A stretch of 64,000 bases of DNA from Ceratorhiza oryzae-sativae (lineage: Eukaryota; Basidiomycota; Agaricomycetes; Cantharellales; Ceratobasidiaceae): the NCBI GenBank assembly GCA_030998015.1, contig JARWMV010000017.1, positions 1 to 64,000 on the forward strand. Direction: 5' to 3'. Both the position numbers and the translations under genes were made by a program. Under the pieces are notes generated by a model, which was given only the letters and a program-made list of their open reading frames with translations, made no database searches and was not told the origin of the DNA. Positions 1-10,424 of the stretch are shown in pieces (position 1 is the first letter of the stretch; each line of letters begins with the position of its first letter).

Positions 1-2507
1 GGATTTTTATTCTTATCCGTTATGAGCGGAAGTTTAATCCCGTCGCCAAAATACGAGTCCGTGTCATCAAGGACCTTCATGTCCCTGAGCGCAGCGGCCA
101 CACCAAGGTACGAAGAATGCAAAGTCGAGCCGTCATCGCCTTTGGCTTGGATGAAGCCGGAATAGACTGGGAAAGCCTTGGCGTCCAAGCCAGTCGGGAC
201 GCCAAACTTGATGTTTACTAGGGAAGACTGGCCAGGCAGGACCGTAACACTCGAGGGTAAAATTTGGGCGGTTGCGGGCGCGTTAACAACCGGGACTGGA
301 CCAACTAAACCAAAACATAAGCTTACGAGAACCAAATCACACCCCAAAAACTTACGAATGTTTTCTATGCCACTGATTGTGTTCGTAGTACCTGCTGGAA
401 TATGGCTGAGTGCGTATGTGACAGCCTTGGTTCCCCTGTTTGTGATCGTCACGATTTGATCACCCCGGAAGTTTGCAGTGTCATTTAGCAAAAGCTCGGC
501 GGGAGTCATAGATCCCGCTCCGTAGACCGCGTCGTAGACTTGAATGAGACCCGCACCACAGTGCGAAAGAGTCTCGGGCAAACTATTGTTCGCTTTTGAA
601 TTGGGGATATAGGAGGCAGTGTTCTGAAACGCAGCTCGAGCGGCCTTTGCATTCTCGGCGGTCTTCCCCCTGACCTGCAGGAAGAGGGCAGAGGCCCCAG
701 CGACGAAAGGAGTGGACATGGATGTTCCGGATAGGACAGCGTAGGATCCCATGGGAACGGGAATGGTGGAGAGGATATTTCTACCAGGAGCAGAGAGGGC
801 GGGTTTGAAATACATGTCGAACGTGGGTCCATAGCTAGTGAAGGAGGATACTAGGCCGCCGGTCTCTGATGGCAAACCGTACGGGTTATTGGTGAACGTT
901 ATGGTGCCATCCTTTTCCAGCAGGTCGTTAACGATGTATTCACCGTCCTTCTCCGAGATGAGCGCAGCCGCGTAGTTTCCGGTACGAATACCCTCCAGAG
1001 GCCTGGCTTTGTTATCGTAGATCAAAAACCTCTCCCCTCCTTTGGCAGCAGCATTCTTGAGCTTTACTTCAAAGTTACAAGTGCCACGACGAATCACGAC
1101 GAGATATGGAGAAAGGTTAGGCGTTGAATCTGGGAGCGGGCTGCAGGCATCGTCCAGGACAGATGTATTGGTGGACGTCGCGTAGATAGGAAACGTCCCG
1201 TTCGCAAGAGGAAGACCTGAATAGTAAGGAATTTGGCGGCCGGTAGAGTCGGATGCGTTTTGAATAGGAATAACCATGCTGAGAGACAAGTCAAATCTTA
1301 CTAATCAGGTGACATGGATAAACTTACTTATCGACGCTGCCCACGGAAATGACATTAACGCCCGTCGCCGGGAACCGCGTAAACCAGGACCCATAATCAC
1401 CAGCATTTCCGGCCGAAGCAGTCACGATTTTCCCCTTGTCGGCAAGTCTGCTTGCTATTATCGAGATGACGCTCTCAGTCCATCCACTGCTGTCGCTAAA
1501 TGACATCGTGATAATATCGTTGCCATCATGATCTGCTCTCATCAAGGCCGCTATGATGATGTCATCTGAGGTGGAACCTGTGCAGCCATAGATGCGGTAG
1601 GCGTTGATCGAGGCTTCGTATGCAACACCTGAAATGTTAAACGGGTTGCCGGGGTTGGCGCCAATGATACCAGCAACGTGTGTGCCATGGCCGGCGCATT
1701 GATCAAGTGGCTAAATTAATCTTAATCAGCTTCTTAACATAATGGTGGAAAAAAAACGCAGTTGCGACCAACGTCGTTGTCAGGTTTTGGGTCTGGTGTG
1801 TTTTCACCACCAGTGTAGTCATCCCCGACAAAATCGTACCCTCCAATGACTTTGTTTCCGGGACCCAACTTGCCACCGAGAGCGGGGTTCGTATAGTCGA
1901 CGCCTGTGTCAATGATACCAATGGTGATACCTTTGCCGAAAATGCCGTTTTCGTGCATTCGGTTGACGCCAGTCATTTGGTGGGTCGATAGGCTGTCAAT
2001 GACGACTGGGTTGAGTGGAATAGCAGTCGCAGCATCAGGGCCCTTGGGCATGTCATGTAGATAGTTACGGTTGATCGACTGACCTCGGCTATTAGCCAAG
2101 ATTTTGGAGGAAGTCAAGCCAAGAGCACGCACAGTAACACCAGCAGCCTGCGCAACCTTGATCAGATCTGTGGGGTTTCCCAGCTTGATAACGGCACCCC
2201 TCCACACTGGAGAATTGTCGAATATATTGGTGACCACGTAGTCGACCCCGCGCCGCTGGAGGTCATGCTCGAGTTCTAAATGAGCAGATGAAAAGCCTCG
2301 CTTGAGGTGACCTTGGCCGTTTAGGCCAATGACATACGACTACATGAGTGAGACAAGTATCTGGGGTTGACAAGAAGTCAAGGATAAGGTCAGGCTACGT
2401 ACTCGTTCAACGTATTTTCCTGTGTTTGCACCGGAGATCGAGTGAACGTCAACCGCAGCGGCAACGAGCTGGGTGAATGCGACGGCAGAAATGAAGAGCT
2501 TCATCAT
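1..2507 (-). CDS. Secreted subtilisin-like serine protease (S8, vpr-like), C-terminus beyond window
   Basis: Starts at 2507 with a signal-peptide-like N-terminus (MMKLFISAVAFTQLVAAA). Exons I can place: 2507-2403, 2339-1773, 1710-1328, about 1276 downwards, with a further intron near 300-360. The S8 catalytic triad is visible: Asp in GIIDTGVDYTN, His in GHGTHVAGI (exon 3), Ser in SGTSMSTPFVAG (about 690-730). An I9-like propeptide precedes the catalytic domain. Between His and Ser lies a long insert (about 1,000-1,270) that fits a protease-associated (PA) domain, as in minor extracellular proteases of the vpr type. After the Ser there is a fibronectin-III-like C-terminal part. No stop is seen before base 1, so the gene is partial. 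Predicted role: extracellular protein degradation. The catalytic core is clear; exact exon ends in the C-terminal third are less certain. Confidence 0.9.
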
Positions 2508-4317
2508 AATAACGAGTGGAAGTGGAAAAGAGTGTAGGTGGGGCCAGCGGAGGGTGTAGTTGAAAGTGAGCGCACGTCAGGTAGCTCGGGAAGAATGTAT
2601 TATTATGTTTGGAGTGCGCCCCGGTTTCCAACATATCAAGATTCAGCCCCAACACATGTTTACCTTCAGCCTATGCCCAAGCAGAACCGCCCTCGCATGT
2701 ATGGTGCCTTCGAACACACGGTGCAACGACTTGACATCCAGCTTGGATCTAAAGCTCACGGTCACCTGATCCTAGGCTGTGCATTATCTACGTTCTTGAT
2801 ACTCCAAACCTATTTCACTCTCTATTCCAATCGTCTCTCGCCCCTGATATTTTCGAAGCTATCACCCAAAGACGAATTCTTCTCTTGCACCGCTGTCGGG
2901 AGGTACCACTGCTTTGAACCAGGTGTATCTGTCGATACATGCACACGTCATCACGCGAATTGCATCACTCGGTTGTTCTCATTTCTGTCCGGCCTGGCCT
3001 CAACCCTGGCCGGATTGAAAAATAATCACTTATATCCCCTAGCAATGGCTAGTATCCACTTGCTTATCGGTTTTAAGCATCTGGCTATTGGCCAGTTGGT
3101 ATTTTTTAGTGGCTGGATACATTCATTTGGGGGCTTCATGCTGGCGGGTGCAGTCAGATATGCTCGGTGCAACTTTAGCGCATATATACACTCGCATGCT
3201 ACTCCTCTGTTAGATCACTCGTGCATCAATCGCGAAGTTCGAAACTCCATTATTCAATTAAGCTCTTGTAATGTCTTATCGAAATTCGATATCGAGCAGC
3301 GAACTAAACTGTGCGATTTGGATTTCTCGTCGAGCCAGTGAGGCCAATTTGCGTTGTCTCATTCTTTGGGTGAGTCGTTCTCAATACGTATGCAAAGTGC
3401 TCGTGTCTATCCGGGCTGCCCCAATACCGATACACCCGCTGTGTCACCATATGGCAAATTTCCTTATTCAGTATTGTAAAGTTACGGCCATTATGCGGAT
3501 ATTTCAATTCATTCAATATCCATTGGGGCAACATATAACGCGCAATCTGAACGAACAAATAACGTGGGATGGTCGTGTGCAAAGACAACTAGGTGCAAGA
3601 CAGGAGCCGGCACAGGTAAGCAGGGAGGCGACACCTATATTAAATTTAGAGTGGTTACCATCGACTGATACAAGAAGACATCAGTTCCTTGCTCCAAAGC
3701 AAGATTTAACTATTAGTGGAGATCTATTGTTGTCGAATCTTACTAGAGCGACTCCAGTAGAAACATAATATACATCAGCAGGTTGATAATAACGTTTCTT
3801 TCTCCTGCGAGCACCTGAGTATCGTCAGACTTCTAGTACACGTAAGCTGGTGGAGGTTTGACTTACGAAAAAGCAAGCTACTGGGCGAGCCGGGACCGAG
3901 AAGACCGAACCTCGGATACTCGAAGCGCCAGATGATAACCGAAATACTCAAGGTTCCCGTCTGTTCTGAGTCGTTAGGTCATTGTGCTCAACGGATTGAC
4001 TGGATATCCGCCTATGTGCCATCCACAAACCAGCGCTTATGATCGCCTAACAATAATTCGGTAAACAACACAAGGGTGTGAAACATAAGCACGTATTTTC
4101 GGAATTGGGCTTGGAGCAAAGCTACATGTGATGTAAATCGATGAATAGTAGCGCTTCATTGTTCTCTGTTCTATGAGCCCCAAAGGTGATTTGGCCGCCT
4201 GTTTGCTTTTGCTTGCCGCTGCACCTGACCGAACAGGGATCCAGCCTTGGGCCACCACTTGCTTCGCAGCGGACTCCTTCCATATTCCTGGCTCCACAAC
4301 AACCACGCCTCCCAGCC
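2508..4317. other. Intergenic region, no supported gene
   Basis: This stretch separates the divergent subtilase and I9 inhibitor genes. It contains a 267-codon open frame (2538-3341) that starts in the subtilase promoter. That frame has no recognisable domain, no intron pattern and no composition distinct from its surroundings, so I do not call it a gene. Subtilase promoter elements are expected at about 2510-2700, but I could not identify a convincing TATA box. Confidence 0.5.
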
Positions 4318-4774
4318 ATGAGAACCACCGAGTGTAAAACAGGCCCCTCTAATGATGATTTTCTTTACCAAGGGCAAACGAGCACGATCGACTGGGAGAA
4401 AACTACCACCAAGGTTGAATTTGCCAAACATGACGGTGTAACCGGCTCATACATAGTGGGTTCCTCAGTATTCTTTTTATCATGAATAACCTCCTGTTTT
4501 GAAGGTCACGCTAAACGATGATGGCGATCGAGTGGCTCATATGGAGTGGATTCGAAGTTTGAACAATGATCGCGATGTTCGAGTGGACGTGACAGCCGAG
4601 TGGGAAAGTAAGCTTTCAAACAGCCTGGAATAGTTATGGCCTACTGATGAGGCTGAAGTCGTAAAGGGATATGCGGCCCGGCTAAGTGACGAGGCGTTGA
4701 TGATCGTGGCAAACTCTCCAGACGTCGAAAGCATCTGCCAGAATACGTATGGCTATGTTGAGGGCTATGATTAA
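4318..4774 (+). CDS. Peptidase inhibitor I9-type small protein (subtilisin propeptide-like inhibitor)
   Basis: Three exons join in phase: 4318-4455, 4505-4607 and 4659-4774, giving about 119 residues. The joined product has the features of the I9 propeptide/inhibitor fold. The first beta strand is GSYI/VTLNDDGD across intron 1. A helix with HMEWIRSLNND follows. After intron 2 comes the typical VKGYAARLSDEAL segment, then SPDVESICQ. Stand-alone I9 proteins are known in fungi as cytosolic proteinase inhibitors (yeast Pbi2, Pleurotus POIA1). This copy has an extra 40-odd residues at the N-terminus, so the true start may lie elsewhere. It is not a propeptide of a linked protease, because it ends in TAA right after the domain. 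The exons are short and easily missed by ORF scanning. Confidence 0.62.
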
Positions 4775-5245
4775 TTATTAATTTCTGTGGCTCTTTTCGG
4801 TCTGACATAGATGCTGCAGGCTTCACCCACTTCTCATTCCCGTCCAACTAATCCCCTCATGTAACCCGCGAGGCTGAATAATGCATTTTTTACTCGGTCT
4901 AATGGGTTGAATCGGCATTTTTGGTCCGTGTAGGCTATAGGTCTTGTTTTGTCACAGAACACATGTGCAGGCCCAGCTATGATGTCATGGAATGTTCAAG
5001 CACTCAAAAATTCGTTACTATACTGGCAACATTCAAATGAAGAGCAGGAAACCCACGTGATAGCCACCCAAAAGAGCGTTTGATCGGACGCGAAGATCCC
5101 CCACAAATCCACACTTATTTAATGTATTGGCCACTTGTTCCGTGGCCCCCTGTATTGTCCCACTCACGAGGTCTGTGCCGTTGACCGGGTAGGTATAAGG
5201 GCCACCCATCCCACCCACATCCTCCACCACCCTCCCTCGACCACC
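4775..5245. promoter_or_regulatory. Intergenic region with probable promoter of the 5246 gene
   Basis: About 470 bases with no coding signal. The last 80 bases are rich in CCACC/CCTCC pyrimidine stretches leading to a CCACCATG start context at 5246, as often seen upstream of basidiomycete genes. No clear TATA box is seen. Confidence 0.35.
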
Positions 5246-6711
5246 ATGATGATCGCTCTTACACCTCAGTTTGCGTCTCTCCTCGTCGTCGTCACCGCCT
5301 CTGTCGTTGTCGCCGTTCCTAACCCTCATACGGCCGCGCAGCATCGCCGATATGTGGTCTTGGACGTTGACGTCCCAGACGTGGCGAAGGTCCACCTGCG
5401 TTCGCGAACGTTCGGTATGGCATCAGGCCTTCGTCGCCGCATTAACGTGAGCTTGGTTCCACTAGTTGATTTTATATAATACTCACTTTCCGTCATAGGA
5501 GGAGGCACAACCAGCGGACATCAAGGCCGTGTTCATCCAACCGCCAACCGCCGCTTCCTTAAACATGGCTTCAGGCCATGCTTCCGAACCAATAAGCCCT
5601 GAAGCGGATGTTTCTCGACGTAGCCTTGGTGATGCCATCGACAAGCCCGATTCAAAGGAACAGATCCATGCCGAAGGGGCGGATATCGCGTTGATGGACG
5701 CATTCTCGGCTCAAGCGGGGGTCTTTCGCAAGAGGACCATGTTTCGCGTCGATTCTCAAGTAAGCCACTACTGCCTATCTCCTATTTTTTTAACTTGCTC
5801 ATCCACCTCTCGTGTCAATAGTACGGCCCTGGCTTGATCATTGCGCACTCATTGGCTCACAACGTTGAACAAATCACTCGCTCACTTGCCGTCCACGTTC
5901 TTGATCGTCGCGGACTTCTCGACCCTCTCCTTCCTATACTAGGTTCTCTTCCCGGCGTTGGTGGTATCATCAATATTGTTGCTGGAACACTCTCTGATGT
6001 TCTCAGTGGCTTGCCGATTCTTGGGCCTATCCTCGGCGGGCTTCTTTTATCCCTCGCCAGCCCGCTTCGGCCCAGAGCATAGGGGACGGCTCCAGCGCAA
6101 CCACTCAGTACTTTCTAGATGCTTCGTCTACATACAACGCTTCGACTATTTACGTCGTCGACTCGGGCCATCCCACATCCCTCGCCATTGCCTCGCAGTT
6201 CAACAACACCAATACGACGTCTGAGCACATCGTCTCGCTGCAGATGGCGTTTGTCAATTCTACCAACGGGCAGGTCCAAGCTTACTGCGCCACGTTTGAC
6301 GATGGCAGCGACGGCCAGACTGCTTTGGCGGTCAGGCCCTGTATCACCGACGGTATGACAAGCCCTCCGCACGCGAGCCAGAGCTTTGGCTGGAACCCCA
6401 TGAACAAGGCGATTCGTCCCATGTGCGACGATGGAAAGACGAATGGGAAGCGAGATTATATCATCGAGGCCGGATCGTCGTCTGCTGCGAACGCTGCGAC
6501 TAAAGAGGCGAGTTCGAAGAGCGTGGTCTTGTTGTTTGAACCATTTTCGGCGCAGGCGCCGACGAATTCGACCGAGTCTGGCACAAGTGGGAAGGATGCA
6601 AACGGTGTCGAACCGGATGGTCCCAGTGCTTCGCCCAAAGTGTATATTTCAGATGAGGAAGGTTCAAAAGAGGGTGTCCCTGTGTACGTCGAAGGGCTCT
6701 ACGCCCCTTAG
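5246..6711 (+). CDS. Unrecognised secreted protein, about 415 aa
   Basis: I do not recognise the family. The start at 5246 is in a good context (CCACCATG) and opens a hydrophobic signal-peptide-like segment (ALTPQFASLLVVVTASVVVAV). Exons that join in phase are 5246-5446, 5499-5759, 5822-5956 and 6061-6711. The third intron (5957-6060, GTTGGT..CCAG, 104 nt) is longer than the others. Its sequence would also read as a glycine/leucine-rich hydrophobic stretch ending in a stop at 6082, so the junction could instead be a frameshift. The C-terminal half has N-glycosylation sequons (NNTNTT, NST), a few cysteines (AYCATFDD, RPCITDG, RPMCDDG) and an acidic, Ser-rich tail. Role unknown; an extracellular or cell-surface protein is likely. 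Confidence 0.6.
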
Positions 6712-8451
6712 GGTGGTGTCATTTTATATTTGAGATGCCGGACTCTTTTGGACTTTGTTACTATTAGCTAGACACATAGACTTTGTATCCATTCTACAGG
6801 AATAAACACTTGTATTATATATATCGAGTAGATGCCACGGCTTTGCGTATCGGTTTGCCTTTCGAAGAAAGATGTGCAAGCCTCTGTCTCGTACATCTCG
6901 GCCATCACGGTACGATATAGCCTTCTTTTGATATTTGTTGCTTTTGAGTGGATCGTATGTAAGAATCGTTGCATTGTACGATTCTTTCACGATTCTCATT
7001 CATTCGACAGGTGTGGATACGTCCATGTTAGCTCTACTGATAGAACAACATCACCTTCGAATCTCTCAGTTGCTATCGTATTTTATTATATATAATACGT
7101 AGATATTTCTCGAGCTGAATGATATAAAAGCGATCGATCTTTCGTCCAGTCCCGGTAAGCATCAACAGGAGACTCCTGGGTATATGCTAGCAGATCCAGC
7201 CGTCGATTGAGCCGCATTGCAATCGCCTAGACGCCCAAGCTTCCTCCCAAGACCCGCCATCATAAACGCAAACACCAGTCGATCCGGCAGATAACAACGT
7301 AGCATCCCCCCTTCCCTCCCTCCCTCCTGCTCCTCCCGAATTCAACCGACCACAGACTAGATACCGGTTGACTTGGCATCCCGGACCAAGCATGAAGAGA
7401 TCGAGAAAGAAGCCCCGAGTCAAGATCGCCAAGACGAGATCAAGCGCATCACGAGGTGGGGAAGGGGGCCTCGTAGCAGAACGGAACGAGGGACGCGACC
7501 GGTCCAAAAAAAGAAGAGACAAACGCCAAGTGTGTTCCTGGAGAGGAATCCAAAAGGTGCGCTCTCAGCCGGCGGATATCGGTCTGTTCTGTCGACTCTG
7601 ATTTCGTTTTTCGATCGCTTGGTGATTGGGGTGGGGTGGGGGGGGGGTGGGGTATTTCCCGTTTTGGTGAGGTGGGGCCGTTGTCATTTTGTTATCGGTC
7701 GGTCGCTGGTCCAGACTCTGGTACCTGTCATTCTCTCGCCCGACCTCGTTTGGTTGTCAGTTGTATTATGCCGGATTGACGGTTCTGCATACAAGGCTAG
7801 TCGCTCGCATCCTAAAATCCGAAATGGATTCAATATCAACCCAAATACACACCACAAGAAGAAAAAAAAGAAAAAAGACCAGCGTTCTCCATAGACTTTT
7901 CCAGGTGCCACATATGGAATATCCAGCCTAGGCACCGCAGACGCGCGGGCGCATGCTCGCCGGTTAGCCGAGACACGAGGCGATGGGGAGAAACCAATAT
8001 TAAAGAACGACGAGGGGGAAGCTGAGCATACGACAGAAGCCCGACGAAAGCGCGAGTGTACCTGTATTAGCGATATCATCGGTTGTGACATGTGGAGCCT
8101 GTCATGGGTGGCTATTCACCAGGTCACACGTGGCGGCACACACTTACGTCATCACCCAATCACCGTTTGCGCAATTCAAGGACCAAAATAAATTCCACAG
8201 CCGTTCCAGAGATACATATACAGGTACACAAGCCTTTTGCATCAGAACGTTCAACACAGATACAGCAGTTATGGATATAGAGCGCAGTAAAAAAGAAAAA
8301 GAAAAATTGAAGAGAGAAACCACACGAGCAGAAACTGCAAATAGGTTACGATATGTGAATATGCAAGAGTCGTTTCGTTTGAGCGGTGCTAGTCGTTATC
8401 GTCGTTCAATTCACGTTCGAGTTTGGGCGTTCAAGTTTGAGTTTGGCGGGC
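6712..8451. other. Intergenic region with G-rich and purine-rich tracts
   Basis: No gene supported. It lies between the converging 5246 gene (plus) and WD40 gene (minus), so it must hold both 3' ends. A pyrimidine tract at about 7305-7340 and a G-run block at 7627-7653 stand out, as do purine tracts at 7855-7880 and 8286-8310. Open frames of 70-170 codons here are low-complexity and mutually overlapping. Confidence 0.45.
7627..7653 (+). other. G-run block, potential G-quadruplex
   Basis: Four or more runs of at least four G separated by single T residues (GGGGTGGGGTGGGG-type) within 27 bases. This meets the usual G-quadruplex pattern. It lies in the 3' intergenic space between two convergent genes. 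Whether it forms in vivo is unknown. Confidence 0.5.
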
Positions 8452-10424
8452 TCAATTCCAATCGGCCGCGTCCCACGTTCGCCGTGTGCGCCCGACCATC
8501 TCATACTCGACCACGCTCCACTCGGTCCCGACGTACATGTATCCACCCGTTCGATCAAACGTCACGCCAGTCAGATCGACTTCGCGCTCGCCCCTCGGAT
8601 CCAATCCGCGGCCAGGGCGGTAGTATCCCCCGGGGCCGGCGGCACCAGTGGCACAATCAACGGCGGCCGACGGCAAGCCAAGGGGCTCGCGAACGGGGGA
8701 AGCGGGACTCGTCCTTGGCGCACGGGGAACGTCGATGATCTGGTGGGTCGTGAATGTCTGGGCGTCGATAACGTGCACGTGTGCGGTGTGCTCGGCAAAC
8801 ACGAGCACTTCGGGGCCGTGGGAGGTCCGCGGGCTGAACCGCAGACTACGGATGCCGTGGCCCGGACCTTGGGTGGAGGGATCCCACATGAATTGCTCAG
8901 TGTTGGCATAAGCACCTGCAAAACGCGGGTCGTAACTGTACCCTCGGCTAGAGGCTAGTCGTATGCCGGCGATGGGCATGGTGGTGAGTGGAGGGGAGGC
9001 CGGGGGCGTGAGTGATTGTGGTCGGGGTTGGTATCCTGATCGGTGTGGGACATGCCAAGAGGCGAGTGGCCGAGACGAACGGACATCCCAGACGGTGACC
9101 GAGCCGTCTTGGGATGCAGCCGCGAATTGCAGGCCAGAAGCAGACCAAGCAGACGTAAAGTTGGGCTCGGTGCCGCCTGCAAGTGAGGGTGGAGGGCTAG
9201 GTTAGAGGGCAGGCCGCGTGAGATGGGAGGGGGTGACGTACTCGTGTAAGACCCAACGTGTTCGAAATCGACCATCTGGCTGCGTGCGTTGACATTGAAG
9301 ATTTGGAGGCGCGTGTCGTCGCCGACCGCGAGCATTGTCCGGCCATCGGGTGAAAATGAGGCTACAGGCGCGGGTTTAGTGGGTGTTTAATCCGGACGAC
9401 TGGAGACGGACCATGATTGGCGGCAGTCCCAAGCTTTACGGCTCCAACCATTTCCATGTTGCCCCATTCCTTCCCGGCGGCCTCGCGTGTGTCGACATCA
9501 AAGACGCGCACGTACTCGTCATTGTTGGAGACCACGATCCGCGTTTGTTCCGGATCTGTCGTTACACGGGCAGTGAGAAATGAGAGACAGGGGGATACGG
9601 ATCGACCGGAGCTTACGTCGCTGGACCTCGCCGTATACACCGCCCTCGGCTGGCTGGTCGCCAAGGACCAGCACATGGTTGTTTATGCTTGCGTAGTCGC
9701 GCCCCACACCTGCGCGGACTTCGACCTTTCTCGTCCTGGTTGCATGGCCGTCTCCGTCCCGACTCCACTCCATGGACTCGTCGACGTCTTCGGCGTCTTC
9801 TTCGTCGCTCTCGTCATCGACATATCCACCCTTGACGGGTTTGCCGCGCTCGTCCGAGATGGCGGTGCCGTACTGGATGCGGCTCTGGCGTCGGGCCGCG
9901 GACAGGGACGGGTGGGGCGGGGGCGAGACGGTCGTGATCTGGAGCTCGGCGTGCTGGCCGCCGGCGATGACGAGGGAGCCGGCGGGCGAGAGCGCGATGC
10001 AGTTTGGCTGAAAGTCGAGCGCGGAGAGCGTCCGCGTGGACTGCAGGCACAAGCGGCGTCAGTTGTGTGTCGCTGTTTACACGGGTGGAAGATCACATGC
10101 TGATCGACGCAGCGAGTGGCCGAACCGTGCGGGGATGGTGAAGACGAGGGGCGCGGCGAGAGCGGGGTGCGGTCTCTTACCTGGGCTCCGCGCCGGACGT
10201 CGACCTCCTTGACGGCCTTGTCGGTGACGTAGACGACGCGTCCGCGGGGGCCGCTGCCGTGCACGAGGTCGCGCAGCTGGACGTGGCCGATCTTGACCGC
10301 GGCGTGGGTGGACCCGGTCGGGAGCGGGTGTGCGAGCTTGGCTGGGCTGGACGGCGATCAGGCGCGGGCGGGCGGGCAACAGGCGCACTGCGACTTACCC
10401 TGCTGGTAGAGCGCTGTTGGCCAT
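8452..10424 (-). CDS. WD40-repeat protein, DUF2415-like
   Basis: Begins at 10424 (MANSALPAG) and is split by several short introns. Recognisable exon products run in order: AKLAHPLPTGSTHAAVKIGHVQ.., VYVTDKAVKEVDVRRG, then STRTLSALDFQPNCIALSPAGSLVIAGGQ with an acidic loop (DDESDEEDAEDVDE), VVSNNDEYVRVFDVDTR, SPDGRTMLAVGDDTRLQIFNV, FAAASQDGSVTVWDVRSSRPLASW, and a C-terminal part with IRSLRFSPRTSHGPEVLVFAEH and VTFDRTGGYMYVGTEWSVVEYE ending at 8452. Strands of the type ..VWDVR and ..IFNVN are WD40 blades, so a seven-bladed propeller scaffold is likely. The conserved fungal family with DWDxR-like C-terminal blades is annotated DUF2415; that assignment is by resemblance. Exact splice sites in the GC-rich 5' half are approximate. 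Confidence 0.8.

Noticed and set aside
2538..3341. 267-codon plus-strand open frame upstream of the subtilase
   Set aside because: No domain, no intron structure, starts inside the subtilase promoter and has no codon pattern unlike the flanking non-coding DNA.
7373..8738. Long plus-strand open frames (173 and 217 codons)
   Set aside because: Arg/Ser-rich, low-complexity. The second partly overlaps the WD40 gene on the other strand and is its shadow.
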